A DNA stretch of 57,429 nt from Billgrantia gudaonensis (GCF_900100195.1 NZ_FNES01000021.1:1-57429); one strand, 5' to 3'; counted from the first letter of the stretch, positions 7,612 through 18,768 are shown. Numbers and translations are program-made. Notes: generated by a model from the sequence alone, not told the origin.

Positions 7612-8316
7612 CTATTCCCGCTCTCGCCCGTACGGTAGTTCCCAGACGGGCGGGGCGATCTCCAGGGGCTCGAACGGACCCAGGAAGTAGGGTTCGCGTC
7701 CCCACAGGTAGAGGTCGCCCAGCGTAGCGACCCTTGCCGCCCATTCGCGTGCCTGCAGGCGCCACTGGCCGTCGACCCTGGCCGTCCGTGCGGCGCAGCC
7801 GACGGCTTCCAGGCCCAGGGCATCGGCAATGAACAGTGCCCGCGGCAGGTGCCACGCCTGGGTGACCAGTACCGCCCGCTCCACCCCGAAGACGTCACGG
7901 GCACGAACCAGCGTATCGAAGGTGCTGAACCCGGCGTAATCGAGGGTCATGTCCTCGTCGCGCACGTAGCGTTCGCGCAGTTCACGCCACATGGTGACGG
8001 GTTCGTTGTAGAAACGCGTGCGATTGTCGCCGGAAAGCAGCAGGTGCCGCACACGCCCCAGGCGAATCAGCTTCGAAGCCGCGCCCATGCGAGCGTCGAA
8101 ATGGGGATTGCGCACGCCGCTCCGGGTCCAGTGCGAGGTACCGAAAACGATCCCCACCTGCTCGGGACCACACTGCGACAGCGTCCGCTCGATCCGCCCC
8201 TGGGTCTGGGTCAACACCCAGGCGTTTCCGGCCAGGAACAACAGCGCGGCCAGGAGAACCAGCGCCCCTGACGACATCAATACGACCCTGAAAGCCTTCC
8301 ACGCCGCCGCTTGCAT
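7612..8316 (-). CDS. SanA/YdcF-family envelope protein (DUF218)
   Basis: This 234-residue protein has one membrane anchor (about residues 12-33, VLMSSGALVLLAALLFLAGN) and a periplasm-facing DUF218 domain like that of E. coli SanA, which affects envelope barrier function and vancomycin tolerance. Family signatures are VFGTSHWTRSGVRNPHF near residue 57, HLLLSGDNRTRFYNEPVTM near 90, DMTLDYAGFSTFDTLVRARD near 122 and LVTQAWHLPRALFIADALG near 150. The first motif keeps the G-T-S and acidic residues thought to shape the active pocket; the biochemical activity of the family is not firmly known. It follows sufT by 20 bases in the same direction, so it may ride on the suf transcript. Confidence 0.85.
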   Translation of the reverse strand: MQAAAWKAFRVVLMSSGALVLLAALLFLAGNAWVLTQTQGRIERTLSQCGPEQVGIVFGTSHWTRSGVRNPHFDARMGAASKLIRLGRVRHLLLSGDNRTRFYNEPVTMWRELRERYVRDEDMTLDYAGFSTFDTLVRARDVFGVERAVLVTQAWHLPRALFIADALGLEAVGCAARTARVDGQWRLQAREWAARVATLGDLYLWGREPYFLGPFEPLEIAPPVWELPYGRERE

Positions 8317-8336
8317 TTCCCTTCCCGCCCGCAGGT

Positions 8337-8909
8337 TCAGAACATGCCGAGTTCCAACTTGGCCTCGTCGCTCATCATCTCACGGCTCCAGGGCGGGTCG
8401 AAGACGATTTCCGTATGCACCTTGCTGATCTGTGGGGCACCGAGGATCTTGTTGCGGGCATCGGCGGCAATGACGTCGCCCATGCCGCAGCCCGGGGCGG
8501 TCAGGGTCATGCGAATGGTGACGATGCGCTCGCCGCTGATCAAACGCTCGATGCGACAGCCGTAGACCAATCCCAGGTCGACGATGTTGACCGGGATTTC
8601 GGGATCGAAGCAGGTCCGCAGCTGATCCCAGACGAACTGCTCGATCTGCTCGTCGGTGGCGTCCTCCGGCAGGGTCGGCCGCGGCAGCGGTTCGAGGCCC
8701 AGCGCATCGAGATTGCTGCCCTCGATGAGGTAGAGCCGCCCCTCGTGGCCGACGCTCACCGAACTGCCCTTGGCCTGCATCACGCTGACGATGCTGTCCT
8801 CGGCCAGCGTCTCTGTCTTGCCGAAAGGAATGGAGATCGCCGCCACGTCACGCTGCAGAGGCAGCTGCTGCCCCTTGTGGAGACTGGCTACCCGTTCGAT
8901 ATCGCTCAT
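8337..8909 (-). CDS. sufT: SUF iron-sulfur assembly protein SufT
   Basis: This 190-residue protein ends the suf operon. It has a family-specific N-terminal part (HKGQQLPLQRDVAAISIPFG) and a C-terminal MIP18/DUF59 domain with DPEIPVNIVDLGLVYG (about residues 109-124) and MTLTAPGCGMGDVIAADA (about 141-158). The Cys in APGCGMG is the conserved residue of the domain. SufT assists maturation of Fe-S proteins in the cytoplasm, mostly under high demand for lipoate or similar clusters. The start at 8909 is the first Met of the recognisable sequence; the long upstream frame overlaps sufS. It lies 31 bases after sufS. Confidence 0.92.
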   Translation of the reverse strand: MSDIERVASLHKGQQLPLQRDVAAISIPFGKTETLAEDSIVSVMQAKGSSVSVGHEGRLYLIEGSNLDALGLEPLPRPTLPEDATDEQIEQFVWDQLRTCFDPEIPVNIVDLGLVYGCRIERLISGERIVTIRMTLTAPGCGMGDVIAADARNKILGAPQISKVHTEIVFDPPWSREMMSDEAKLELGMF

Positions 8910-8940
8910 ATCACTCTCAGTGTCCTTGCCCCTGGCTCCC

Positions 8941-10200
8941 TCAGCGAACCATACCGATGACCCGCTCCAGTGCGTCAGCGAAGATGTCGACCTCTTCCAG
9001 GGTGTTGTAGGCCGCGAAGGATGCCCGGCAGGTCGCCTCCACGCCGAAGTGGTGAAGCAGCGGCTGGGCGCAGTGGTGGCCGGTGCGAATCGCCACGCCG
9101 AGCTGGTCGATGAGCAGCCCGATGTCCTGGGCATGGGCACCGTCGACCACGAACGACAGTACCCCCGCCTTGTCCGGCGCGGTGCCCAGGATGCGCAGCC
9201 CCTCGATGCGCGACACCCGTCGGGAGGCGTGTTCCAGCAGGCGGGCTTCCCAGGCGGAGATGGCGTCGATGCCGATGCGCCCCACCCAGTCGAGCGCCAC
9301 ACCCAGGGCGATCACCTCGGCGATGGCCGGGGTACCCGCCTCGAACTTGTGGGGAATGGCGGCGAAAGTGGTGTCGTGTTCGAAGGAGACGGTGGCGATC
9401 ATCTCCCCGCCGCCCTGCCAGGGCGGCATCGCCTCGAGCAGCTCGGCCTTGCCGTAGAGCACCCCTACCCCGGTCGGCCCGTAGACCTTGTGCCCGGAAA
9501 ACGCGTAGAAGTCGGCATCGATGCGGCGCACGTCCACCGCCTGGTGTGGCACGGCCTGAGCACCGTCGACGAGGATCAGTGCGCCATGATCGTGAGCAAC
9601 GGTTGCCATCTCGCGCACCGGATTCACCGTGCCGAAGGCGTTGGAAACGTGGTTGGCGGCCACCAGCCGGGTGCGTTCGGTGAAGAGCGCGCGGTAAGCC
9701 TCGAGATCGAGAACGCCGCGCTCGTCCACCGGAATCACCTTGATGGTGAAACCGAGCTCGCGGGCCAGCAGTTGCCAGGGCACGATGTTGGAGTGGTGCT
9801 CGAGACGCGAGACGAGCACCTCGTCGCCTGGCTCGAGGTTGGCCCGCCCCCAGGCATTCGCCACCAGGTTGATCGCCTCGGTGGTACCGCGGGTGAAGAC
9901 GATCTCACGGGATTCGGCGGCACCCAGGAAGGTACGCACCGTCTCGCGGGTACCCTCGAAAGCGGCAGTGGCCTCGTCGGCCAGGGTGTGCAACCCGCGA
10001 TGGATGTTGGCATTGCAACGGCCGTAGTAGTCGTCGAATGCCTCGATCACCTGCCGCGGAGTCTGACTGGTGGCCGCGTTGTCGAGATAAACGAGCGGTC
10101 GGCCATGGATCTGGCGCGCCAGGATCGGGAAATCCCCCCGCACGGCCGCCACGTCCAGGGCCGGAACCTCGAATGCGTCACTGGTTGCCAGGTCGGTCAT
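8941..10200 (-). CDS. sufS: cysteine desulfurase SufS
   Basis: SufS is a PLP enzyme that takes sulfur from L-cysteine for Fe-S cluster assembly. The 419-residue protein shows the class V aminotransferase order: YLDNAATSQTPRQVIEA near residue 35, TRGTTEAINLVANAWG near 95, SRLEHHSNIVPW near 125, the PLP lysine in AFSGHKVYGPTGVGVLYG near 230 and the persulfide-forming cysteine in AIRTGHHCAQPLLHHFG near 375. The RTGHHCAQP form marks type II (SufS) desulfurases rather than IscS. The start is the ATG at 10200, 13 bases after the sufD stop. No sufE or sufU gene is in the window to serve as sulfur acceptor. Confidence 0.96.
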   Translation of the reverse strand: MTDLATSDAFEVPALDVAAVRGDFPILARQIHGRPLVYLDNAATSQTPRQVIEAFDDYYGRCNANIHRGLHTLADEATAAFEGTRETVRTFLGAAESREIVFTRGTTEAINLVANAWGRANLEPGDEVLVSRLEHHSNIVPWQLLARELGFTIKVIPVDERGVLDLEAYRALFTERTRLVAANHVSNAFGTVNPVREMATVAHDHGALILVDGAQAVPHQAVDVRRIDADFYAFSGHKVYGPTGVGVLYGKAELLEAMPPWQGGGEMIATVSFEHDTTFAAIPHKFEAGTPAIAEVIALGVALDWVGRIGIDAISAWEARLLEHASRRVSRIEGLRILGTAPDKAGVLSFVVDGAHAQDIGLLIDQLGVAIRTGHHCAQPLLHHFGVEATCRASFAAYNTLEEVDIFADALERVIGMVR

Positions 10201-10213
10201 GGTCGTTCTCCTG

Positions 10214-11586
10214 TCACTCGCCCGCCATTTCATCGAGCGCCGCTGCGGTCTCCACCAGTCCGGTGAGGTTGAAGCGCTCGGGCAGCTTGCCCGCCACGGC
10301 GCGCTCGACGCGCTCGGCAATGGCATCCAGGCCCACCTGCTCGAGCACTTCGCCGGCAAAGGCCAGGGTCAGCAGGCCGCGGGCAGTCTGGGTGTCGATG
10401 CCACGGGTGCGCAGGGCGAAGACCGCCTCCTCGTCGAGCTGGCCGGTGGTGGTGCCGTGGGAGCACTTGACGTCGTCGGCGTAGATCTCGAGCTCCGGCT
10501 TGGCGTCGATCTCGGCGCGGTCGGAGAGCAGCAGGTTGGCGTTGCTCTGGTAGCCCTCGATCTTCTGGCTGTCGCGCTTGACCACCACCTTGCCGTTGAA
10601 CACGCCATGGGCGCGGTCGTCGAGGATGCCCTTGTAATTCTCGTTGGAGGTGGTGTGCGGCGCGTTGTGGTTGGCCAGGGTGTGGTTGTCCACGTGCTGG
10701 CGACCCTGGCCGTAGAAGAGACCGTTGAAGGTCGCCTCGGCGCCCTGACCGTTGAGCTCGGTGATCAGGTCGTTGCGCACCAGGCCGCCACCCAGATTCA
10801 GATTGAAGGAGGTGAAGCGGCTGTCGCGCCCCTGCTCGACGTGGATGCTCGCCACGTGCAGGTCGGCGAGCGGCGCCTCCTGCAGCTTGTAGTGAGTCAG
10901 GATGGCGCCACGCTCGAGGATGATCTCCTCCACCAGGTTGGTGAAGTTGGCCGCCTCGGGCTCGCCCACGTGATGCTCGATGACGGTGGCCTGGCTGCGC
11001 GCCCCGGCCTCGACGAGGATGCGCGGATGGCTCATCACCGGCGCGTCGTTGGCCCGGGAGAGGAACTGCACGATGATCGGCTTGTCGACCAGCGTGCCCG
11101 GCGCCAGGCGCAGCACCGCTCCCTCCTCCATGCAGGCGGTGTTGAGCGCGGCGAAGGGCGAGAATTCCACTCCCGTCAGCCGCCCCAGCGGGCCGCCCAC
11201 CGCCTCGTGATTCTCGTCGAGCGCCTGGGAGAGCGGCAACAGCGACACGCCGGCAGGCAGCTCGTCGAGCTGGGAGAGCGCCGCCGAAAAGACGCCGTCG
11301 ACGAAGGTGATACGGTGCGCCTCGATGGGCAACGTCAGCGCCGCCGCCGTGGCCGGCGAGAAGCTGGCATCGTCGCTGAACGCGAAATCGCCCCGGGAAA
11401 TGGCACGCACGTCGGTGTACTTCCAGTTCTCCACCCGACGGTGGGGAAAGCCCATGGCCTCGAAGCGTGCCGCCCCGGCCTGGCGTCGCGCCGTGATCCA
11501 GGTCGGTTCCGGCCCGCGGCCGGCGTTGCGCTGCGCCAGCCGAGCCAGGAAACGCTGGACGTCGTCGCTGGGAGATTGCACGTCGC

Positions 11587-11590
<4 letters not shown>
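10214..11590 (-). CDS. sufD: Fe-S cluster scaffold subunit SufD
   Basis: SufD pairs with SufB and SufC in the cytoplasmic SufBC2D scaffold on which Fe-S clusters are built. The protein has 458 residues. The conserved start of the family is seen as GFPHRRVENWKYTDVRAI (about residues 46-63), followed by the beta-helix core and the C-terminal part with LSDRAEIDAKPELEIYADDV and CSHGTTTGQLDEEAVFALRTRG, the region that holds the conserved His/Cys of the SufB-SufD interface. Its start overlaps the end of sufC by four bases (ATGA), which implies translational coupling. Confidence 0.96.
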
Positions 11591-12339
<749 letters not shown>

Positions 12340-12636
12340 CTTCGGTACCTTTTCGATTCTGGCGAGCCGTCGTCGCGGCGACTTGCAAAAATGGATTCGT
12401 TGTTCAGTCGCATGGGCATGCCATGCGCCTTGACCTGGATGAGCTTTTCCGGCGCCAAGGCTCAGCGAGGGTGCTGTGAACCCATCCTGCGGCGCTCTCG
12501 CATCCTGCTCCGCTTGCAGAGCCGGTGTTGGCCATCAATGGCCAACCCGTTCGGCGGAATCCGCCTCACCCATGGCAAAAGACCCTCGCTTCGACTTGTC
12601 CCCGGCGCTCATCCCGCCGGCCACTTGGACACGGCT
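12340..12636 (-). other. 297-base gap inside the suf operon
   Basis: No gene with a credible start, ribosome binding site or family resemblance was found between sufB and sufC. The only structure I see is a small inverted repeat GTTGGCCAT-CA-ATGGCCAAC (12528-12547) and a GC-rich stretch near 12605-12625. In most suf operons these two genes are nearly adjacent. The gap could hold a processing or attenuation site, a second promoter for sufC, or the remains of a lost gene. Confidence 0.5.
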
Positions 12637-14079
<1,443 letters not shown>

Positions 14080-14161
14080 GATGTTCCCCCTCCCGGGCGG
14101 TTGGGACGGCGAGGGCAACTCGCCAGGGTCTTGATGGTTCTTCACGCAGCCTGGCCACGCT

Positions 14162-14626
14162 TCATGCCGTCTCCGCGGCCAGGCTGACGCTCTGGATGGG
14201 CAGCTGCACCGGCAGCTTGATCGGTGTCGTGTCGGCCAGGTGCGCCAGGGTCACGCTGTCGAGCAGCGTGCGGATGGCCAGCGACACGCGCTGCCAGTTG
14301 TCGGCGACGCCGCACACCGATGCCAGCTCGCAGTCGCCGTCCGCCTGGCTGCATTCGGTCATCGCCACCGGCCCTTCGATGGCGGTGATGATGTCGCGAG
14401 CGGTGATCTTCGACGCCGGCCGAGCCAGCGAATAGCCACCCTGTGCGCCGCGCCGCGACTCCAGGAGGCCGGCACGCACCAGCATCTTGAGCGTCTTGCT
14501 GACGGTGGGATGCGGTAGCTGCACGGCCTCGGCCAGCTCCGCCGCGGCATGCGACTGCTCCGGGTGGCGGGCGATCTGCGCCATCACCACGGCGGCGTAG
14601 TCGGTCAGCCGTGAAAGCTTGAGCAT
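14162..14626 (-). CDS. sufR: Rrf2-family Fe-S regulator of the SUF operon
   Basis: This 154-residue winged-helix protein is of the Rrf2/IscR family and matches the subgroup found as first gene of suf operons. The DNA-binding part begins [20 protein letters not shown] and includes [29 protein letters not shown]. Three cysteines, C92, C99 and C105, follow the spacing of the Fe-S ligands of IscR closely, so it should sense the cluster supply and repress its operon when a cluster is bound. The start at 14626 follows GGAGGAA; a frame starting 25 residues upstream would overlap the operator. The name sufR is used for similar genes, though cyanobacterial SufR is a different family. A matching operator lies just upstream. 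Confidence 0.9.
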   Translation of the reverse strand: MLKLSRLTDYAAVVMAQIARHPEQSHAAAELAEAVQLPHPTVSKTLKMLVRAGLLESRRGAQGGYSLARPASKITARDIITAIEGPVAMTECSQADGDCELASVCGVADNWQRVSLAIRTLLDSVTLAHLADTTPIKLPVQLPIQSVSLAAETA

Positions 14627-14672
14627 GTCGATTCCTCCAGGCTGCATCGGCGGTCGAACTGGCCCGCTCTGC

Positions 14673-14711
14673 ATTGGGGACCATTTTAGTCCTCTATGCA
14701 TGCGGTGTGAA
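14673..14711 (-). promoter_or_regulatory. suf promoter with IscR type-1-like operator
   Basis: On the leftward strand there is a -35 box TTCACA (14706-14711) and, 17 bases on, a -10 box TAAAAT (14683-14688). Overlapping the -10 is a 25-base element at 14673-14697, ATAGAGGACTAAAATGGTC then CCCAAT. The E. coli IscR type-1 consensus, as I recall it, reads ATASYYGACTRWWWYAGTC and then RRSTAT; the GACTAAAAT-GTC core and the ATAG start agree. The place of the site over the -10 fits repression by the Fe-S form of the Rrf2 protein encoded first in the operon. Confidence 0.7.
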
Positions 14712-14890
14712 CCCCTACCGCTCTTTTACATCGTTTATCAGCTTGATAGCGGCATGTTCGAGGACGTTATCGACAATAACGCCAATCATTCTCATCGCTG
14801 AGAACACTGCCCCTCATCGAGGGCAACCGACGTCGGGGAAGAGGAAGGGGAAGAGCGGGAAACGAAAAACGGCAAAGCGGGGGTAGACGA

Positions 14891-16639
14891 TCACGACCGA
14901 GAGGCGTCGATCTTCGCCGCATGATCGCGCTGCCAGGCAAGCAGCTGCTCGGCCGGCAGCGCCTTGGTATAGAGAAACCCCTGGGCCAGATCGCAGCCGA
15001 GCTCCCTCAGGATGCCGTGCTGCTCTTGGGTCTCGACCCCCTCGGCCGTGACCTCCAGCCCCAGCGCATGCCCGACGTCGATCAGGCATGCCATGAGTTT
15101 GCGCGATCGTTCGTCGTCGCCCAGGCCGTCGACGAAGGCCCGGTCGATCTTGAGACCGGTGATCGGCAGGTGGCGCAGGTATTCGAAGGAAGCGAACCCG
15201 GTGCCGAAGTCATCGATGCTGACCCCGATACCGAAGCTGCGCAGCCGTGCCAGCGCCTGGCGGGCTGCCGTCAGATCGTTCATCAATGCCGTCTCGGTGA
15301 TCTCCACCTCCAGCTGGGAAGGCATGAGCCCGGTGCGCTCGATCAGCGCTTCGATCTCGCCGAGCAAGGACGCATCCTGGAGGTTGCGAGCCGAAACGTT
15401 GATGCTGACCGTTCCCGCAAAGCGCTTGGCGAACCCGCACGCCTCGCTGGCCACGAAACGCGTGACCGGCTCGATCAGCGTGGTGTTCTCCACCTTGGGC
15501 ATGAACAGCCCCGGCGGGATGAGACGACCGTCCTCGCCCCGCCAGCGAATCAGCGCCTCGCAACCGCACACGCTAGCGTCGGCGAGACGCAGCTTGGGCT
15601 GGTAGTGAAGCAGAAACTCCCCCTGCTCGAGGCCATGGCGAACACTCGCGATCATCTTGATGGTCTGCACGGTGCGTTGAGTGAACTCGGGGCGGTAGTG
15701 ACAGTGGGAACGATGCATTTCCGCCGCCGCCAGCAGCGCCATGCGGGCCTCGCGGACCAGCTCCTCCGGCGAGCGCGACTCCTCGGGGAGGCTGCTGCCC
15801 AGGACGAGCTGCACCCGAGCGGGTATGCCCTTCACCGGCAGATTGTCCTCGCCAAGTTCCACCAACCGCTCGGCGGCCAGCTCCAGACCATCGCGGTCCA
15901 CCGGCCAGAGCAGCAACATCAGCTCGGCAGCGCTGTATCGATAAATGCCCCTCACGCCATCCAGACGGGCGATCCGCCGGCTCATGGCGCTGACCAGTTC
16001 GTCGGAGGCGTCCGCCCCCATGGCCTCGAGGATGTCGGTGATGTCGGCGATGCGCACCAGGATCAAACCGACGGTCTTGCCGTCGCGGCACTGCGAGTCG
16101 GCCAGCAGGCCGGCCAGGTCCTCCTCCATGGCCACCTGGTTGGGCAGCCCGACGCGCGGGTCGGTACGCGCCGCCACGTCGCGTTCGGCATGGGTGTTGC
16201 GCAGCCGGGAAAACAGCCAGCCGGCAAAGCCGCCGATGACCAGGTACAGACCGAGCCGAATCAGCCAGTTGAGCGTGCCTTGCGCTTCCCCGGTAGCGAC
16301 GTTCAGCGGTGTGGCGGCCATGGCCAGCCCTGCGAGCAGGGCTGCCATGAGGGCCCCGGGGAGCCCGTACCAGGCGGCCGCGAGCAGTACCGGGATCAGC
16401 ATCAGGTAAGGATAGGAAAAGCGCGTACCGCCCGTGACGTAGACGATCAGCGTGCCCATCGCCAACACCGCGACCAGCACCGCCACCCGTCCCAGTTCCC
16501 GCGTGAAACTCGGCCCACGAACTTCCCAGGCGGGCCGATACGACCGTTCCCCCCAGAGTCGGCTATATGCCCCCATACCGCCCCCATCCCTGACGACTCG
16601 AACCACCCCAGCTTGTGGGACGCCTGCACGAACCATCAT
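14891..16639 (-). CDS. membrane EAL phosphodiesterase with degenerate GGDEF domain
   Basis: This 582-residue protein has an N-terminal membrane sensor of about four helices (residues 50-145, DUF4118/MASE-like), a GGDEF-fold domain (about 155-310) and a C-terminal EAL domain (about 325-575). The active GGDEF loop is replaced by YRYSAAELMLLLW, so cyclase activity is unlikely. The EAL domain keeps what is needed for c-di-GMP breakdown: CEALIRW, SINVSARNL, VEITETALM, IDDFGTGFASFEYL, LKIDRAFV, TAEGVETQEQ and the AQGFLY glutamine. It is therefore probably a c-di-GMP phosphodiesterase. An internal Met at codon 22 (base 16576) is an equally possible start. It stands alone between suf and yjfB. Confidence 0.88.
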   Translation of the reverse strand: MMVRAGVPQAGVVRVVRDGGGMGAYSRLWGERSYRPAWEVRGPSFTRELGRVAVLVAVLAMGTLIVYVTGGTRFSYPYLMLIPVLLAAAWYGLPGALMAALLAGLAMAATPLNVATGEAQGTLNWLIRLGLYLVIGGFAGWLFSRLRNTHAERDVAARTDPRVGLPNQVAMEEDLAGLLADSQCRDGKTVGLILVRIADITDILEAMGADASDELVSAMSRRIARLDGVRGIYRYSAAELMLLLWPVDRDGLELAAERLVELGEDNLPVKGIPARVQLVLGSSLPEESRSPEELVREARMALLAAAEMHRSHCHYRPEFTQRTVQTIKMIASVRHGLEQGEFLLHYQPKLRLADASVCGCEALIRWRGEDGRLIPPGLFMPKVENTTLIEPVTRFVASEACGFAKRFAGTVSINVSARNLQDASLLGEIEALIERTGLMPSQLEVEITETALMNDLTAARQALARLRSFGIGVSIDDFGTGFASFEYLRHLPITGLKIDRAFVDGLGDDERSRKLMACLIDVGHALGLEVTAEGVETQEQHGILRELGCDLAQGFLYTKALPAEQLLAWQRDHAAKIDASRS

Positions 16640-16780
16640 AGCTGCCTATGCGCACATCGGCACAACGCTCGATCAACGTCCATTCACCGGCCAAAACCGC
16701 CGAGCCCGAGCCAGGGTTTTGCATCATGACGCCATGCCTGATAGGTTGAAAAGGCATTCGCTGAATCGAGGAGGCGAGAC

Positions 16781-16984
16781 ATGGATTCCGCCGTCAATAG
16801 TGCCGTAGGCACCTCTCTGGGTCTCGAGCAGGCTCAAACCGCACAGCAAGCACAGATGCAGGTGCTCAAGGAAGCACTGGATTCTCAGAAGGATCAGGTC
16901 AGCGCCCTGATGGAGTCGGCCGGTGCCGAACCTGAGCTTGCAGACGAGGGTCATCTGGGTACGCAGATCAACGCCTACGCCTGA
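16781..16984 (+). CDS. YjfB-family putative motility protein
   Basis: This 67-residue protein fits the short YjfB family, listed as a putative motility protein in Bacillus and seen in many flagellated bacteria; its role is unknown. Marks are the Gln/Ala-rich helix LEQAQTAQQAQMQVLKEALD (residues 15-34) and the C-terminal HLGTQINAYA, which resembles the conserved HLG-x-xIN end. A clear AGGAGGCGAG precedes the ATG. It lies 140 bases beyond the start of the divergent EAL protein, an attractive neighbour since c-di-GMP controls motility, but the link is only positional. Confidence 0.8.
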   Translation: MDSAVNSAVGTSLGLEQAQTAQQAQMQVLKEALDSQKDQVSALMESAGAEPELADEGHLGTQINAYA

Positions 16985-17008
16985 TCGGCAATCCGACCCC
17001 TCTCAGCC

Positions 17009-17037
17009 TCACCCCGCTGCCCCAGGGCGCGGGGTGA
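17009..17037 (+). terminator. hairpin after yjfB-like gene
   Basis: TCACCCCGC pairs with GCGGGGTGA; the loop itself contains GCCCC and GGGC that can extend the pairing. Only ATTGCG follows, so it is a weak rho-independent terminator at best. Confidence 0.5.
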
Positions 17038-17081
17038 ATTGCGTATAGCGCCTGTCTCTCGCTCTTGTGGCAAAGGCGGAC

Positions 17082-17978
17082 ATGACGACCATCACGGTAT
17101 TCGGCGGTACCGGCTTTTTGGGCCGCGCCATCGTAGGCACGCTGTTCAACGCCGGGCATCACGTGCGCATCGCCGCGCGCCAGCCGACGCTTCCCGCCTG
17201 GGCAGACGCCGGGGACTCACTGTCGCTCTTCCGTGCCGACATTCGCAATGCTCACCAGGTGGCCGAGGCACTCAATGGTGCCGACGGAGCGGTCAATGCC
17301 GTCAGTCTCTATGTACAGCGCCGCGACCTGCGCTTCGACGCCATTCACGTCGATGCCGCCGCGCAACTGGCTCGGCTGGCCCGCGCTGCCGGCATCGAAC
17401 GGCTGGTACACCTGTCGGGCATCGGCGTCGACCCTCGCTCGCCATCTGCCTACGTGCGCGCCCGGGCTGCCGGCGAAGCCGCCGTTCTAGAAGCCTTTCC
17501 CCGCGCGACCCTGCTGCGTCCCAGCGTGTTGTTCGGCCCCGAAGACGCCTTTCTCACGGCGCTCGCCGGGCTCACCCGACTGCCCGTGATCCCACTATTC
17601 GGCCGCGGCGAAACACGTCTGCAGCCGGTGCACGTGAACGACGTGGCCCGCGCCGTGGATCGCATACTGGGCAGTCATCCGCCACCCCAGCGCCTCTTCG
17701 AACTGGGCGGCCCCGACGTGCTCCGTTACCGGGACGTGCTGGGTCAGGTGATGGCCCACCTGGCGCGTGAGAGGCCATTAATCCCCATTCCCCTTCCGCT
17801 ATGGCACGGCTTGGCGCTGATCGCTTCCGCACTGCCCAGCCCGCCCCTGACGCGAGACCAGGTCATCCTCATGGCCCGGGACAATCTTGCCGATCCCGAT
17901 ATCGCCGGGTTCCAGACCCTAGGCATTCTGCCCCACGCCCTGCGCGACAGCCTGCCTGATTGCCTCGACCGCGGCTGA
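17082..17978 (+). CDS. NDUFA9-like NAD(P)-binding SDR protein
   Basis: This 298-residue protein is an extended/atypical short-chain dehydrogenase of the group that resembles the mitochondrial complex I subunit NDUFA9. The nucleotide-binding motif is ITVFGGTGFLGRAIV (about residues 3-17). VNAVSLYVQ, LVHLSGIGVDP (about 112) and the ARAAGEAAVLEAFPRATLLRPSVLFGPED segment (about 127-155) follow in the order expected. The usual Tyr-x-x-x-Lys pair is replaced by YVRARAAGE, as in this group, so it may bind cofactor without typical SDR catalysis. The start at 17082 follows AAAGGCGG; a GTG fifteen bases upstream is less likely. It faces the VIT gene with 31 bases between. Confidence 0.85.
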   Translation: MTTITVFGGTGFLGRAIVGTLFNAGHHVRIAARQPTLPAWADAGDSLSLFRADIRNAHQVAEALNGADGAVNAVSLYVQRRDLRFDAIHVDAAAQLARLARAAGIERLVHLSGIGVDPRSPSAYVRARAAGEAAVLEAFPRATLLRPSVLFGPEDAFLTALAGLTRLPVIPLFGRGETRLQPVHVNDVARAVDRILGSHPPPQRLFELGGPDVLRYRDVLGQVMAHLARERPLIPIPLPLWHGLALIASALPSPPLTRDQVILMARDNLADPDIAGFQTLGILPHALRDSLPDCLDRG

Positions 17979-18009
17979 GCATTCCTACCCCGGGCACTCG
18001 TAGGCCCCG

Positions 18010-18768
18010 TCACGGCGCCACCCCGAACCACGCCTGGGCCAGGTGCCCGGTGAGGAAGGCGAGACCCGCCGCGGCTCCGCCCATCAGCAGCGTGCGCAAG
18101 CCCGACCGGACCATCGGCTGACGGTAGACCACGCTCTTCAGCATGCCGATTCCCAGGAACATCGCACCGGCCATGGCCAGGCTGGCCAGAAACTGCCGAT
18201 TGGTACCGAGCGAGGCCAGAGTGTAGGGCAACAGCGGCATGGCGCCGACGACGAGAAAGGCCACGAAGGTGGTCAATGCGGAGCGCAGCGGGCTCAATCC
18301 CTCGCTCTGGAGGCCGTGCTCCTCGGTGAGCATGGTCTCGATCCATACCTCGCGATCCTCGGTGATGGCCGCCACCACCTGTTCCAGGGTCTCGCCCGAC
18401 AGACCCTTGCGGCGGAATATCTCGCGTATCTCCTCGCGCTCTCCTTCCGGTACCGCGTCGATATGGTGGTTCTCGCGCTCGCGGACCCCCTGAATGTGCT
18501 CGCGTCGGGCCTGGATCGACTCGTAGTTGCTCACCGCCATGCTGAAGCCGTCGGCCAACAGGTTGGCGAAGCCCAGCACCAGCGCCACCGTGGCCGAGAA
18601 GCCGGCCCCGAAGGCTCCCGACACCACCGCAAAGGTGGTCACGCAGCCGTCGATACCCCCCAGGATGGCATCGGGCACCGTCTCGGCCCGCTGGGGCGCG
18701 CCGAGGCGACGCCGTATCGCCTCCGGCCTGTGTTCGTCTTCCAGCGCGCGTCGTTCGCGTTGATCCAT
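18010..18768 (-). CDS. VIT1/CCC1-family iron or manganese transporter
   Basis: This 252-residue inner-membrane protein belongs to the VIT1/CCC1 family, which exports Fe2+ or Mn2+ from the cytosol. The family signature is seen as VPDAILGGIDGCVTTFAVVSG (about residues 32-52) and GFANLLADGFSMAVSNYES (about 67-85). The cytosolic loop with its metal-binding Glu residues follows: REHIQGVRERE, EGEREEIREIFRRKG and MLTEEHGLQSEG. Three further helices lie at about 163-185, 190-210 and 222-248. It has the GAGGAAACG site before the ATG. A cytosolic Glu-rich metal-binding loop is described for this type; substrate choice between iron and manganese cannot be read from sequence. Confidence 0.9.
   Translation of the reverse strand: MDQRERRALEDEHRPEAIRRRLGAPQRAETVPDAILGGIDGCVTTFAVVSGAFGAGFSATVALVLGFANLLADGFSMAVSNYESIQARREHIQGVRERENHHIDAVPEGEREEIREIFRRKGLSGETLEQVVAAITEDREVWIETMLTEEHGLQSEGLSPLRSALTTFVAFLVVGAMPLLPYTLASLGTNRQFLASLAMAGAMFLGIGMLKSVVYRQPMVRSGLRTLLMGGAAAGLAFLTGHLAQAWFGVAP

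Noticed and set aside
14700..14890. Small rightward ORFs between sufR and the EAL gene
   Set aside because: They run across the suf promoter, lack ribosome binding sites and have no protein-like features.
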